Assembly: GCF_003628305.1 (NCBI RefSeq)
Contig: NZ_RBZM01000005.1
Coordinates: forward strand, 186,001 to 250,000
Reading direction: 5' to 3'
Length of the DNA: 64,000 bases
Source of the DNA: Cohnella endophytica
Lineage (GTDB): Bacteria > Bacillota > Bacilli > Paenibacillales > Paenibacillaceae
Shown here: one piece after another, positions 16,554 through 24,832 of the stretch
Layout: every line of letters begins with the position of its first letter
Numbering within the stretch: the stretch's first letter is position 1
The notes under the pieces: model-generated
What the model was told of the DNA's origin: nothing
Databases searched by the model: none
Seen by the model: only the letters and a program-made list of their open reading frames with translations
Made by a program: the position numbers and the translations under genes

Positions 16554-17371
16554 TGAAGGGAACCCGAATCATCGTACTCGGGGTGGTCGCCCTTATGGCG
16601 ATTGTCTTCTTGTTTCCGCTTTACGTGGCTTTGCTGATGGCGTTGAAGACGGCTAAGCAATCGTTCGATTCCTTTTACGCGCTCCCGCCAAGCCTTAACT
16701 TCTCGAATTTCGTCCATGCTTGGGAAACATCGAAATACCCGACTGCCCTTACGAACAGCCTGATCATTACTTTACTGTCGGTAACGCTCATCATTGTCGT
16801 TTCCGCGTTAAGCGGCTATGCCGTGGCAAGGGGCAACAAGCCATTTTACAACTTCGTTTTTTTGCTGTTCCTTTCCGGGATAATGGTGCCGTTCCAGGTG
16901 ACGATGCTTCCTCTATACAAATTAGGCAAATCGCTTCATCTGATCAATAACCATTGGGGAATCATGCTCATATACGGCGGCTTCGGCGTTCAGACTGGCG
17001 TACTGTTCTTTACCGGCTTCGTGCGAGGCATCTCGCGGGAAATCGAGGAAGCCGCGCGGATCGACGGCTGCTCGACGCCGGGCATTTTCGTCCGGATCGT
17101 GATGCCTTTGTTGAAGCCGGTGACGGCGACTGTGTTCGTGCTGAACGTGCTGTATATTTGGAACGATTTCCTTATACCGCTGTTGTATTTGCAAGACAAG
17201 CACTATCGCACGATTCCGCTTCAGCAATATTTTTTCTTCGGACAGTACAGCAGCGACTTGAATCTCGCCTTCGCTTACGCGGTTATGGGCATGATTCCGA
17301 TCGTCGTATTCTTCTTGTTCATGCAACGGTTCATCATTAAAGGGATCGCCGCCGGGGCGATCAAAGGATAG
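16553..17371 (+). CDS. sugar ABC transporter permease, MalG/UgpE family
   Basis: 272 residues. Six membrane segments start with IVLGVVALMAIVFLFPLYVA. The EAA loop reads EIEEAARIDGCSTPGIFVRIVMPLLKP, and the C-terminus QRFIIKGIAAGAIKG is characteristic of the MalG/UgpE/AraQ group. It pairs with the MalF-type permease encoded immediately upstream, with which it is translationally coupled by one-base overlap. The alpha-galactosidase gene begins 21 bases downstream. Confidence 0.92.
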   Translation: MKGTRIIVLGVVALMAIVFLFPLYVALLMALKTAKQSFDSFYALPPSLNFSNFVHAWETSKYPTALTNSLIITLLSVTLIIVVSALSGYAVARGNKPFYNFVFLLFLSGIMVPFQVTMLPLYKLGKSLHLINNHWGIMLIYGGFGVQTGVLFFTGFVRGISREIEEAARIDGCSTPGIFVRIVMPLLKPVTATVFVLNVLYIWNDFLIPLLYLQDKHYRTIPLQQYFFFGQYSSDLNLAFAYAVMGMIPIVVFFLFMQRFIIKGIAAGAIKG

Positions 17372-17392
17372 AGAAAAAAAGGAGTGGCAGCT

Positions 17393-19489
17393 TTGTCTAT
17401 CGCTTATTTGGAACGACAGCGCCTGTTCGAAATCCGCACTCAACGCTCCTCTTATTTGTTCGGCGTTAACGAGAAAGGAACGGTGCAGCATCTGTACTGG
17501 GGAGAGCCCGTTGAGGCATCGGAATGCGATTTCCTGCTCAAGGGGAGACATCACAGCTCGTTCGACGCGGACGTGGATCGTGAGACGGAGGAATTCGGGG
17601 GTTGGGGCGGAAGCCACTACGCCGAGCCGGGCTTAAAGGTCGAATTCGGAGACGGCGTTCGGGATTTGAAGCTCGATTATGCGGGGTATGAACTTGTCGG
17701 GGACGATGAATTGAAGATACGGCTTGCAGATCGTCATTATGCTTTCCGGGTCGACGTTCACTATAAGGCGTACGCGGAGCACGATATCATCGAACGCTTC
17801 ATTCGCATCCGTAACGAAGAAGCGCTTCCCGTGCGGATCGAGCAGGTGATGGCCGCCGTCTGGTCGATTCAAGCGCTGCCGGAATATCGAATGACTCATG
17901 TAGCGGGTCGATGGGCGGGTGAGTATCAGCTTCGCTCCTCCATCCTGACAGAAGGGAAGAAAACGATCGAATCGAGAAGGGGCTTCACCGGTCCTCACGC
18001 CAATCCGTGGTTCGCCATCGACGACGGCCGGTCCGACGAGACGAACGGCAGGGTCTGGTTCGGCGCACTCGGATGGAGCGGCAACTGGAAAATCGTCGCG
18101 GAGAAGTCGACGTTCGGACACGTGCGCGTCGTCGGCGGAGTGAATGATTTCGATGGGGCGTTCGTCATCGCTCCGGGGGAGACGTACACGTCTCCCGTCT
18201 TCGCGGGAGGCTTCTCGAGCGGAGGCTTCGGGGGAATGAGCCGGCTTCTTCACGGGTACGAGCGCGGGCATATTTTCCCGGCGCGACAGCCGAGAAAGGT
18301 GCTGTACAATTCCTGGGAAGCGACCGAGTTCGACGTGCAGGCGGAGGAACAGATCAAGCTGGCCCGCCACGCCGCGAAGCTCGGAGTCGAGAGGTTCGTC
18401 GTGGACGACGGCTGGTTCGGCGCCCGTAACAGCGACCGGGCGGGGCTGGGAGACTGGCAAGTCAATCCTCGGAAGTTCCCGAACGGTCTTCGGGCTCTTA
18501 TCGACGAGGTCAAAGGACTCGGCATGGAATTCGGCCTGTGGGTCGAACCGGAGTCGGTCAATCCCGATAGCGACCTGTACCGGAACCATCCGGAATGGAT
18601 CTATCGGTTTCCGACGCGGGAAGGCACGCAGCTACGCAATCAGCATTTGCTCAATCTCGGCCTTCCCGAAGTCAAGGCGTTCGTACTCGGGTTCATGACA
18701 GAGTTGCTCTCCGCCTATGAGATCAAGTTTATCAAATGGGACATGAACCGCTCGGTGACGGAGCCCGGAACGGGCGAAGAAGGTTTGCCTGTTTGGCAAA
18801 AGCACGTAGATCACCTCTACGAAATATGGGCGGAGCTGAGGATCCGGTTCCCGGACGTCGAGTTCGAGACATGCGCGGGGGGCGGCGCCAGAATCGACTT
18901 GGGCATTCTCAGATACGCGGACCAGGCTTGGATCAGCGACAATACCGACGCGCGCGACCGGTTGGCGATCCAAGAAGGCTTCTCGTACGCATACAGTCCG
19001 TCGGTCATGATGTGCTGGGTGACGGAGTCTCCGAACGGCTTTAACGGCAGGAGCTTACCGCTCTCTTATCGGTTCCATAGCTCCATGATGGGAGGACTCG
19101 GCATCGGGGCGAACATCGGAAAGTGGACCGACGAGGAGATGGAGGAAGCGCGCGGATTCGTCGAGCTGTATAAGGACATTCGGCACGTCGTCCTGGAGGG
19201 AGACCTCTATCGGCTGGAGCCGCTAGGCAGATCTAACCTCGCCGCTTACCAATACGTGAGCCGGGACGGCCTGGAATCCGTCGTCTTCTCGTTCCTGCAA
19301 TCCCAACACTTCGGCGCGGAGGAGAGAAGGCTTCGCCTGCAAGGGCTCGAGCCCGGCGCGTCCTACCAAGTTAGTCTCGACGGTGGCGAACCGATCGTCC
19401 GTCATGGCTCCACGCTCATGAATGCAGGGTATCCGCTTTCTCTAAGAGGGGATTACGGGAGCTCGATGCTGCGATTGAAGCGATTGTAA
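17393..19489 (+). CDS. GH36 alpha-galactosidase
   Basis: 698 residues. The family 36 glycoside hydrolase hallmarks are present: NSWEATEFD, VVDDGWFGARN, the nucleophile aspartate D450 in FIKWDMNRSV, CAGGGARIDLG, and the acid/base aspartate D516 in WISDNTDARDR. An N-terminal beta-sandwich (about 1-300) and a C-terminal beta domain flank the catalytic barrel. The enzyme releases terminal alpha-galactose from raffinose-type sugars or melibiose. There is no signal peptide, so it acts on imported sugar in the cytoplasm. The TTG at 17393 is 8 nt from GGAG (17381-17384); a GTG at 17384 overlaps that site. Last gene of the transporter operon. Confidence 0.93.
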   Translation: MSIAYLERQRLFEIRTQRSSYLFGVNEKGTVQHLYWGEPVEASECDFLLKGRHHSSFDADVDRETEEFGGWGGSHYAEPGLKVEFGDGVRDLKLDYAGYELVGDDELKIRLADRHYAFRVDVHYKAYAEHDIIERFIRIRNEEALPVRIEQVMAAVWSIQALPEYRMTHVAGRWAGEYQLRSSILTEGKKTIESRRGFTGPHANPWFAIDDGRSDETNGRVWFGALGWSGNWKIVAEKSTFGHVRVVGGVNDFDGAFVIAPGETYTSPVFAGGFSSGGFGGMSRLLHGYERGHIFPARQPRKVLYNSWEATEFDVQAEEQIKLARHAAKLGVERFVVDDGWFGARNSDRAGLGDWQVNPRKFPNGLRALIDEVKGLGMEFGLWVEPESVNPDSDLYRNHPEWIYRFPTREGTQLRNQHLLNLGLPEVKAFVLGFMTELLSAYEIKFIKWDMNRSVTEPGTGEEGLPVWQKHVDHLYEIWAELRIRFPDVEFETCAGGGARIDLGILRYADQAWISDNTDARDRLAIQEGFSYAYSPSVMMCWVTESPNGFNGRSLPLSYRFHSSMMGGLGIGANIGKWTDEEMEEARGFVELYKDIRHVVLEGDLYRLEPLGRSNLAAYQYVSRDGLESVVFSFLQSQHFGAEERRLRLQGLEPGASYQVSLDGGEPIVRHGSTLMNAGYPLSLRGDYGSSMLRLKRL

Positions 19490-19494
19490 ACCTT

Positions 19495-20382
19495 CTATCC
19501 CTTCGGAGCGCTACGGTATTCCGTCGGCGGGACGCCCATTCGTTTCTTGAACAACCTCGAGAAATAGTAGGGATCGGGTATGCCGACGGAGGCGGCGATT
19601 TCCTTCACCGATAGGCCGGTCAAGCTGAGAAGCTGACCGGCCTTTTGCATTTTCATCCGCAGGAAATATTCGATCGGAGGGAAACCTGTCTCCTGATTGA
19701 ACAAATAAATCAAATGCTGCTTGGAAAGTCCGGTATGCATGGCCAACTCGGGGAGCTTAACGGTATCCGCGAGCCGATCGTTCAAGTAGCGGATCGCGCG
19801 CTCAAGATCGAGCTCCCGCTTTCTGTCCCGGGCGGAGCCGCCGACGCCTAATCCGATTCGTCCGAGCAGCTGTCCGATCGTCTGCGAGACGTGCACCTGT
19901 ACGGGCATGGAGTAAGGCTTGTCCGTCAGCATGGAATAAACGCGTCCGAAGCTTTCCGTCCAATCGGCTTGCACGCTTGGCGGCAACCGCAAGGGACCCG
20001 CGTCGAGGCCGTACAGGCTGACGTAATCGGCGGCATAGTCGCCTTTCAGGTGAAACCAATAGATGCTCCAAGGGTCGCGGAGGGACGCGCCGTACCGGTG
20101 CGGCGTACCTGCCGGAATAACGATTAGCGTACTTTCGCTTACGGATTGCGATCGCCCTTCCAACTCAATCCAGCCTTCCCCGGAGTAGCAGTAAATGAAG
20201 ATCGTGCTGTCGCAGCCCTCGGGCCGTTCCCGGTAATGGTATGCCGCTCTCGGGAAAAACCCGATGTCGCTGACGTACAAGCCTCTCGCCAACGGGTGTC
20301 GCAGCAACTCTTCGGATAGATAATCAGGCAGTACGTATAGCTTTTCCTCGGGAAAACCTTCCGGCTTGCGTGGCTCTTCCAA
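19495..20382 (-). CDS. AraC-family regulator with cupin-type N-terminus
   Basis: 295 residues on the minus strand, converging on the galactosidase gene with only 5 bases between them. The N-terminal 170 residues form a sugar-binding cupin region (GEGWIELEGRSQSVS, LIVIPAGTPHRYG, WSIYWFHLKGD). The C-terminal 100 residues are an AraC double helix-turn-helix (VKLPELAMHTGLSKQHLIYL and SVKEIAASVGIPDPYYFSRL). The start is TTG at 20382, with GAGGTG about 9 nt upstream on that strand. It probably controls the divergent DUF5107/TPR gene or the galactoside operon; this is inferred from position only. Confidence 0.88.
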   Translation of the reverse strand: MEEPRKPEGFPEEKLYVLPDYLSEELLRHPLARGLYVSDIGFFPRAAYHYRERPEGCDSTIFIYCYSGEGWIELEGRSQSVSESTLIVIPAGTPHRYGASLRDPWSIYWFHLKGDYAADYVSLYGLDAGPLRLPPSVQADWTESFGRVYSMLTDKPYSMPVQVHVSQTIGQLLGRIGLGVGGSARDRKRELDLERAIRYLNDRLADTVKLPELAMHTGLSKQHLIYLFNQETGFPPIEYFLRMKMQKAGQLLSLTGLSVKEIAASVGIPDPYYFSRLFKKRMGVPPTEYRSAPKG

Positions 20383-20562
20383 CTCTATGCACCTCGATCG
20401 AAATCAGAGAATCGTTCATTATAATATTAGAAATTCATACTTAACGGGTGTTATCCAAGTATAAAATCCGAATATCCTCCATTATAAACCGAATTCCGTC
20501 GATTGGTTCAAGTGATTTTACGGAGTAAAGTGAAAGTATCCGATACGAAGGGGGATACCCAG
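20383..20562. promoter_or_regulatory. divergent regulatory region between the araC-type and DUF5107 genes
   Basis: About 120 bases of AT-rich DNA with several TATAAT-like hexamers on both strands (for example around 20420 and 20480) followed by the leader of the plus-strand gene. It must hold both divergent promoters, but I could not choose -35/-10 pairs with confidence. Confidence 0.45.
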
Positions 20563-23500
20563 TTGACGCAGCAGCGCAAGGTAAAGGCAACAGCCGTTAG
20601 AATAAGGGAAGAAGTCGCCTCGATTCCGACTTACGGCATCGGCGAGCCGGACCGCAATCCGATGTTTCTGGAGAAACGTGTCTATCAAGGAAGTTCAGGG
20701 AGAGTCTATCCGCATCCCGTCGTCGATAGAATCGAGGACGAGAAAAAGCTTCAAAGCTATAAGATCGTCGTCTTAGAGAACGAATACGTGCGAATCGAGA
20801 TCATGCCGGAGCTCGGAGGTCGGATTTACCGGGCGCTCGACAAGACGAACGATTACGATTTTGTCTATTACAATCGCGTAATTAAGCCCGCGCTCGTCGG
20901 CTTGGCGGGACCCTGGATCTCCGGCGGGATCGAGTTCAACTGGCCGCAGCACCACCGACCGAACACTTACGGACCCGTGGAATACCGGCTTACCGAGAAC
21001 GAGGACGGCAGCGCGACGGTATGGGTAAGCGAGATCGACCGGATGTACGGCACGAAGGTGACGGCGGGCTTCACGCTATTTCCCGGCAAGGCGTATCTGG
21101 AAATATCAGCGCAGCTTTACAACCGTACTCCGGTTTCCCAGACGTTCTTGTGGTGGGCGAATCCGGCGGTGGCCGTCAACGACCATACGCAGTCCGTGTT
21201 CCCTCCCGACGTAACCGCCGTCTTCGACCATGGGAAGAGGGACGTATCCCGGTTTCCGATCGCCACGGGCACGTACTACAAAATGGACTATTCCGCCGGA
21301 GTCGATATTTCGCGTTACCGCAATATTCCCGTTCCGACTTCTTATATGGCCTACAAGTCCGACTACGACTTCGTCGGCGGATACGATCACGGGGTTCAAG
21401 CCGGCTTGTTACACGTGGCAAATCACCATATTTCGCCCGGCAAGAAGCAATGGACGTGGGGTAACGGCGAATTCGGCCAAGCATGGGATCGCAACTTAAC
21501 CGACGAGGACGGCCCGTATATCGAGCTAATGACGGGCGTGTTCACCGATAACCAGCCGGATTTCACTTGGCTGCAGCCTTACGAGGAGAAATCCTTTAAG
21601 CAATACTTTATGCCTTACAAAGAAATCGGCGTCGTCAAGAACGCCACGATCGACGCGGCCGTCAACCTCGAGGTCGATGAAGCGAGCAGACAGGCGACCG
21701 TAATGGCATACGCGACTTCCGTATTTGCGGGCGCCGTCATCGAACTTCGAGGCAAACATCGCGAGTACTTGAAGACGACGGTCGACTTGTCGCCGACGTC
21801 GACATTTAAGTCGATCGTATCGATCGACGAGGCGGACAAGGCGCACGAGCTGACCGTCGTCATTCGCGATGCGGCAGGGCGCGCGCTGGTCTCTTACCGG
21901 CCGGCGATGCCGTCGGTCGAGCAGGTTCCGGACGCCGCGAAGCCGCTTCCGGAGCCCGCTGAGCTGCGGACGGCGGAGCAGCTTTATTTGGCGGGGCTGC
22001 ATCTTGAACAATACCGTCACGCGACGTTCGAACCGGAAGCTTATTATCTCGAAGGCTTGAAGCGCGACCCGTCGGATATCCGGATTAACGTCGCATATGG
22101 AACGCTACTGCTTAGGCGCGGGTTGTTCTCCGAGGCGGAAGGACATTTCCGGACGGCGGTCAAGTCGCTCGCTTGGCGTAATCCGAATCCTTACGACAGC
22201 GAGGCGCTCTATCAGCTCGGCGTGGCGCTGAAGCTGCAAGGCCGCGAAGAGGAAGCGTTCGCCGCTTTCTACAAATCGGTCTGGTCGGTAGCGTGGCAAG
22301 ACGCGGGTTATTTCTCACTGGCTCGCATCGCTTGCGGGAAAGGGGCTTACTCGGAGGCGCTCGAGCTGACCGAACGTTCCTTAATTCGCAACTCTCGCAA
22401 CTATAAGTCCCGACACCTTCATGCTGCAATGCTGCGCAAGCTGGGAAGAGCTTCGGAAGCGGCTTCGTACTCGAAAGAGACGTTACGCCTCGACGTTGCG
22501 GACTTCGGATCCGCTTGGGAGCTCGCTCTGGCGCAAGCCGAGCTCGGCGATCGAACGCGTTCGGAAGCGACTGCGGCGGAGTTGGCCCGGTTGATGCGGA
22601 ACGATCCGCATAATTACTTGAACTTGGCGGCGGACTATGCGGAAGCGGGGCTTTACGAGGAAGCGATCGCCGTGCTTGGGCGGATCGCGCGGATCGAAGG
22701 GGATGAAGCCTACCCGATGGTGCATTACGCGCTAGGCTACTTGCATGAGCGAGCCGGTCGTTCGGAGGCTGCCGTAGCCCATCGGAAAGCAGGAAAATCG
22801 GCGAAACCGGATTATTGCTTCCCGAACAACCTCTTCGACCTGCTCGTCCTGGAGAGCGCGGTTCGCGCCGACGGGAACGACGGCAGAGCCCGCTATTACT
22901 TGGGTAACTGGATGTACGATAAGAAGCGTCACAAGGACGCAATCGCCCACTGGGAAGTTTCTTGCTCGAGCGACGCGGGCTTCGCGACCGCTCATCGGAA
23001 TTTGGCACTTGCGTATTACAACAAGCTCGGCGACGTCGAAGGCGCTCTTCGCTCGCTCGAGAAAGCCTTCGATTGCGGGATGCAGGACGCGCGCGTATTT
23101 TACGAGCTTGACCAGTTGTATAAGAAGCTCGGCTTCGCGGCGGAAACCCGCCTCGAGAAGCTGGAGCGGCATCGGGAGCTCGTGGACAGGCGGGACGATC
23201 TGTATCTGGAGCGCGTTTCGCTATTGAACGCGGTCGGCTGCCATGAGGAAGCCGTTCAAGCGCTGGCTTCGCGCAACTTCCATCCTTGGGAGGGCGGGGA
23301 GGGCAAGGCGACCGGCCAGCACGTGTTGGCCCGCGTCGAATGGGCGAAACGCGAGATGGACGAAGGTCGCTTCGAGCAGGCGATAACGCTACTCCGCGAA
23401 GCGCTCGTCTATCCGGATAACCTTGGAGAAGGCAAGCTTTCGGGCGCGCAAGAGAACAACGTCCATTACTACTTGGGATGCGCGTATTTAGGGTTGAACC

Positions 23501-23913
23501 GGCAGGAAGAAGCGGTTAAATATTTCGTCGAAGCCTCCCAAGGTCTCGATGAACCTGCCAGCGCGACGTACTATAACGACCAGCCGCCCGATATGATTTT
23601 CTATCAGGGGATGGCTTGGTTAAAGCTCGGCAACGAGAAAGAAGCGAACCGTAGATTCAATAAGCTGATCGATTACGGAGAGAAGCATCTGCGGGACGAG
23701 GTCAAATTCGATTACTTCGCCGTATCGCTCCCGGATTTCCTGGTATTCGAAGACGATCTGAACAAGCGAAACGAGATCCATTGCCGTTATATGATGGGGC
23801 TAGGGTTGATCGGCCTCGGGCGTTACGAACAAGCCAAAACGCAGCTGGATTTGGCCATTTCCATGGAAGCGAACCACCAAGGCGCAAGAACGCACCGCAA
23901 AATTTGCGAATAA
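20563..23913 (+). CDS. DUF5107 domain plus tetratricopeptide-repeat protein
   Basis: 1116 residues from a TTG at 20563, with AAGGGGGA at 20548-20555 (7-nt spacing); the frame is open to 20503 but lacks a better start. Residues about 40-400 are a beta-rich domain of the DUF5107/galactose-mutarotase-like type (MPELGGRIYRALDKTNDYDF, GLAGPWISGGIEFNWPQHH, ending TWLQPYEEKSFKQYFMPY). From about residue 490 to the end there are many TPR units with A-x-x-x-x-G-x-x-x-E-A patterns (for example LFSEAEGHFRTAVKS and GLYEEAIAVLGRIAR). No signal peptide is seen. The adjoining AraC gene and galactoside operon suggest a role in carbohydrate metabolism; the reaction is unknown. Confidence 0.8.
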   Translation: MTQQRKVKATAVRIREEVASIPTYGIGEPDRNPMFLEKRVYQGSSGRVYPHPVVDRIEDEKKLQSYKIVVLENEYVRIEIMPELGGRIYRALDKTNDYDFVYYNRVIKPALVGLAGPWISGGIEFNWPQHHRPNTYGPVEYRLTENEDGSATVWVSEIDRMYGTKVTAGFTLFPGKAYLEISAQLYNRTPVSQTFLWWANPAVAVNDHTQSVFPPDVTAVFDHGKRDVSRFPIATGTYYKMDYSAGVDISRYRNIPVPTSYMAYKSDYDFVGGYDHGVQAGLLHVANHHISPGKKQWTWGNGEFGQAWDRNLTDEDGPYIELMTGVFTDNQPDFTWLQPYEEKSFKQYFMPYKEIGVVKNATIDAAVNLEVDEASRQATVMAYATSVFAGAVIELRGKHREYLKTTVDLSPTSTFKSIVSIDEADKAHELTVVIRDAAGRALVSYRPAMPSVEQVPDAAKPLPEPAELRTAEQLYLAGLHLEQYRHATFEPEAYYLEGLKRDPSDIRINVAYGTLLLRRGLFSEAEGHFRTAVKSLAWRNPNPYDSEALYQLGVALKLQGREEEAFAAFYKSVWSVAWQDAGYFSLARIACGKGAYSEALELTERSLIRNSRNYKSRHLHAAMLRKLGRASEAASYSKETLRLDVADFGSAWELALAQAELGDRTRSEATAAELARLMRNDPHNYLNLAADYAEAGLYEEAIAVLGRIARIEGDEAYPMVHYALGYLHERAGRSEAAVAHRKAGKSAKPDYCFPNNLFDLLVLESAVRADGNDGRARYYLGNWMYDKKRHKDAIAHWEVSCSSDAGFATAHRNLALAYYNKLGDVEGALRSLEKAFDCGMQDARVFYELDQLYKKLGFAAETRLEKLERHRELVDRRDDLYLERVSLLNAVGCHEEAVQALASRNFHPWEGGEGKATGQHVLARVEWAKREMDEGRFEQAITLLREALVYPDNLGEGKLSGAQENNVHYYLGCAYLGLNRQEEAVKYFVEASQGLDEPASATYYNDQPPDMIFYQGMAWLKLGNEKEANRRFNKLIDYGEKHLRDEVKFDYFAVSLPDFLVFEDDLNKRNEIHCRYMMGLGLIGLGRYEQAKTQLDLAISMEANHQGARTHRKICE

Positions 23914-23919
23914 AGCGAA

Positions 23920-23963
23920 CAGGCAGCCCCCGATTCCGGAATGTCCGGATCGGGGGCTGCCTG
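23920..23963. terminator. hairpin after DUF5107/TPR gene
   Basis: A long stem (CAGGCAGCCCCCGA-T-TCCGGA with TCCGGA-TCGGGGGCTGCCTG) around ATG, 6 bases after the stop codon. There is no T run, so it may be a bidirectional terminator or mRNA-end stabiliser. Confidence 0.6.
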
Positions 23964-23979
23964 CGTTAAACGGGACCGA

Positions 23980-24270
23980 CTAAGACAAATCGGTTCCGTC
24001 GCCTTCGCTATGGGTATCGTGATCTCCCGGATACCCCCGGTCCATGCCCGCGTGCAGCTCGCGATTCTCGAAGCTGAACGGGTTAGGGGGCCGCTGGTCT
24101 TCACGCCATGGCGTGTTTTTGCCTAAGGTTTCCGTCAATATCGGCGCTCCGTAGGGACCTTCGGGAAATTCCTCGGCGAGGAGATCGTTGCGTCTGGACT
24201 CGACCGTCGCCAGGTCGTTAGTCCGTTGTTTTTTCTCCGAGCGAAACGGGAACAGGGTGGAAACCTCCAA
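23980..24270 (-). CDS. small hydrophilic protein of unknown function
   Basis: About 96 residues on the minus strand. The protein is polar, with FRSEKKQRTNDLATVESRR, a Pro/Gly-rich centre (FPEGPYGAPILTETLGKN) and a C-terminus rich in Asp, Gly and His. No membrane segment or catalytic motif is seen and I do not recognise a named family. The codon at 24270 is TTG, but the nearby TTGGAGG could itself act as a ribosome binding site for a slightly later start, so the N-terminus is uncertain. It lies 43 bases after the DUF3055-like gene on the same strand and is probably co-transcribed with it. Confidence 0.6.
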   Translation of the reverse strand: MEVSTLFPFRSEKKQRTNDLATVESRRNDLLAEEFPEGPYGAPILTETLGKNTPWREDQRPPNPFSFENRELHAGMDRGYPGDHDTHSEGDGTDLS

Positions 24271-24313
24271 TCGGATGGGTAATTTCCAATAGAATGTCCG
24301 TCCCGGCCGTCGT

Positions 24314-24610
24314 TTAGTCGGTGAAATTCACGGCCCCGAGTACGAGCGTGAGAAATTCCGCCAATTCGGCGGCTTCTTCTTCGTTTATTTTGAAGACGGA
24401 TTCCAGAACGCCTTCTTCTTCGAGATCGTCCGGACCGAGCACGGCGCTGCGCCCGAACATCATGTCCGTAACGAGCTTCTTGCCGTAGAATCGGTTGGTC
24501 GATAGGATCGCAAGATCGAATCTCTTCAAGCCCGGGGTGACGAACGTGACGAAGCGGGTCGTCGTCTGTTCGGTCGAGTCCGACAAGAAGTCGAAATCCT
24601 TCATGCTCAT
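24314..24610 (-). CDS. DUF3055-like small protein
   Basis: 98 residues. The pattern TTTRFVTFVTPGLKRFDLAI, then NRFYGKKLV, DDLEEEGVLE and NEEEAAELAEFL matches, from memory, the DUF3055 family of short cytoplasmic Bacillales proteins with no known function. The ATG at 24610 has AAGGAGG upstream (spacing about 10), and a TATAAT element reads on the minus strand at 24646-24651. It is the first gene of a two-gene minus-strand unit, followed by the unknown hydrophilic protein. Confidence 0.7.
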   Translation of the reverse strand: MSMKDFDFLSDSTEQTTTRFVTFVTPGLKRFDLAILSTNRFYGKKLVTDMMFGRSAVLGPDDLEEEGVLESVFKINEEEAAELAEFLTLVLGAVNFTD

Positions 24611-24645
24611 CGGTATAAGTCCTCCTTGACGTGGTTGCTTCCCCC

Positions 24646-24651
24646 ATTATA
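24646..24651 (-). promoter_or_regulatory. -10 element for the DUF3055-like gene
   Basis: Minus-strand TATAAT located 36 bases before the ATG. The matching -35 (about 18 bases upstream, TTAGGC) is weak. Confidence 0.4.
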
Positions 24652-24672
24652 AAGGATCGAAAGGGTCTTGCC

Positions 24673-24756
24673 TAACCTGGAAAATTTTGATAAGGTTAAC
24701 TTGTTCATGTTTGCACGATAGAGGAAGCACCTCATCGCCATCGGCGGGAGGTGCTT
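24673..24756. promoter_or_regulatory. inverted repeat and hairpin upstream of the HRDC gene
   Basis: TAACCT (24673-24678) and AGGTTA (24693-24698) form an imperfect operator-like inverted repeat. Further on, AAGCACCTC (24725-24733) pairs exactly with GAGGTGCTT (24748-24756), followed by TTCTGCGTTTT, resembling a weak terminator or attenuator in the leader of the HRDC-protein gene at 24833. Confidence 0.4.
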
Positions 24757-24832
24757 TTCTGCGTTTTCGGCCGGGTATGCATCTTGAACGACCAACGATT
24801 CGCCGCGCAGGGCGGCTAAGGGAGGATTCATC

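Noticed and set aside
17633-18589. 318-codon open frame antisense to the GH36 gene
   Set aside because: Opposite the catalytic domain of a clear alpha-galactosidase; no start signal.
22160-23008. 282-codon open frame antisense to the TPR region
   Set aside because: Very Arg/Ser/Pro-rich, as expected from reading repeated GC-rich TPR codons backward.
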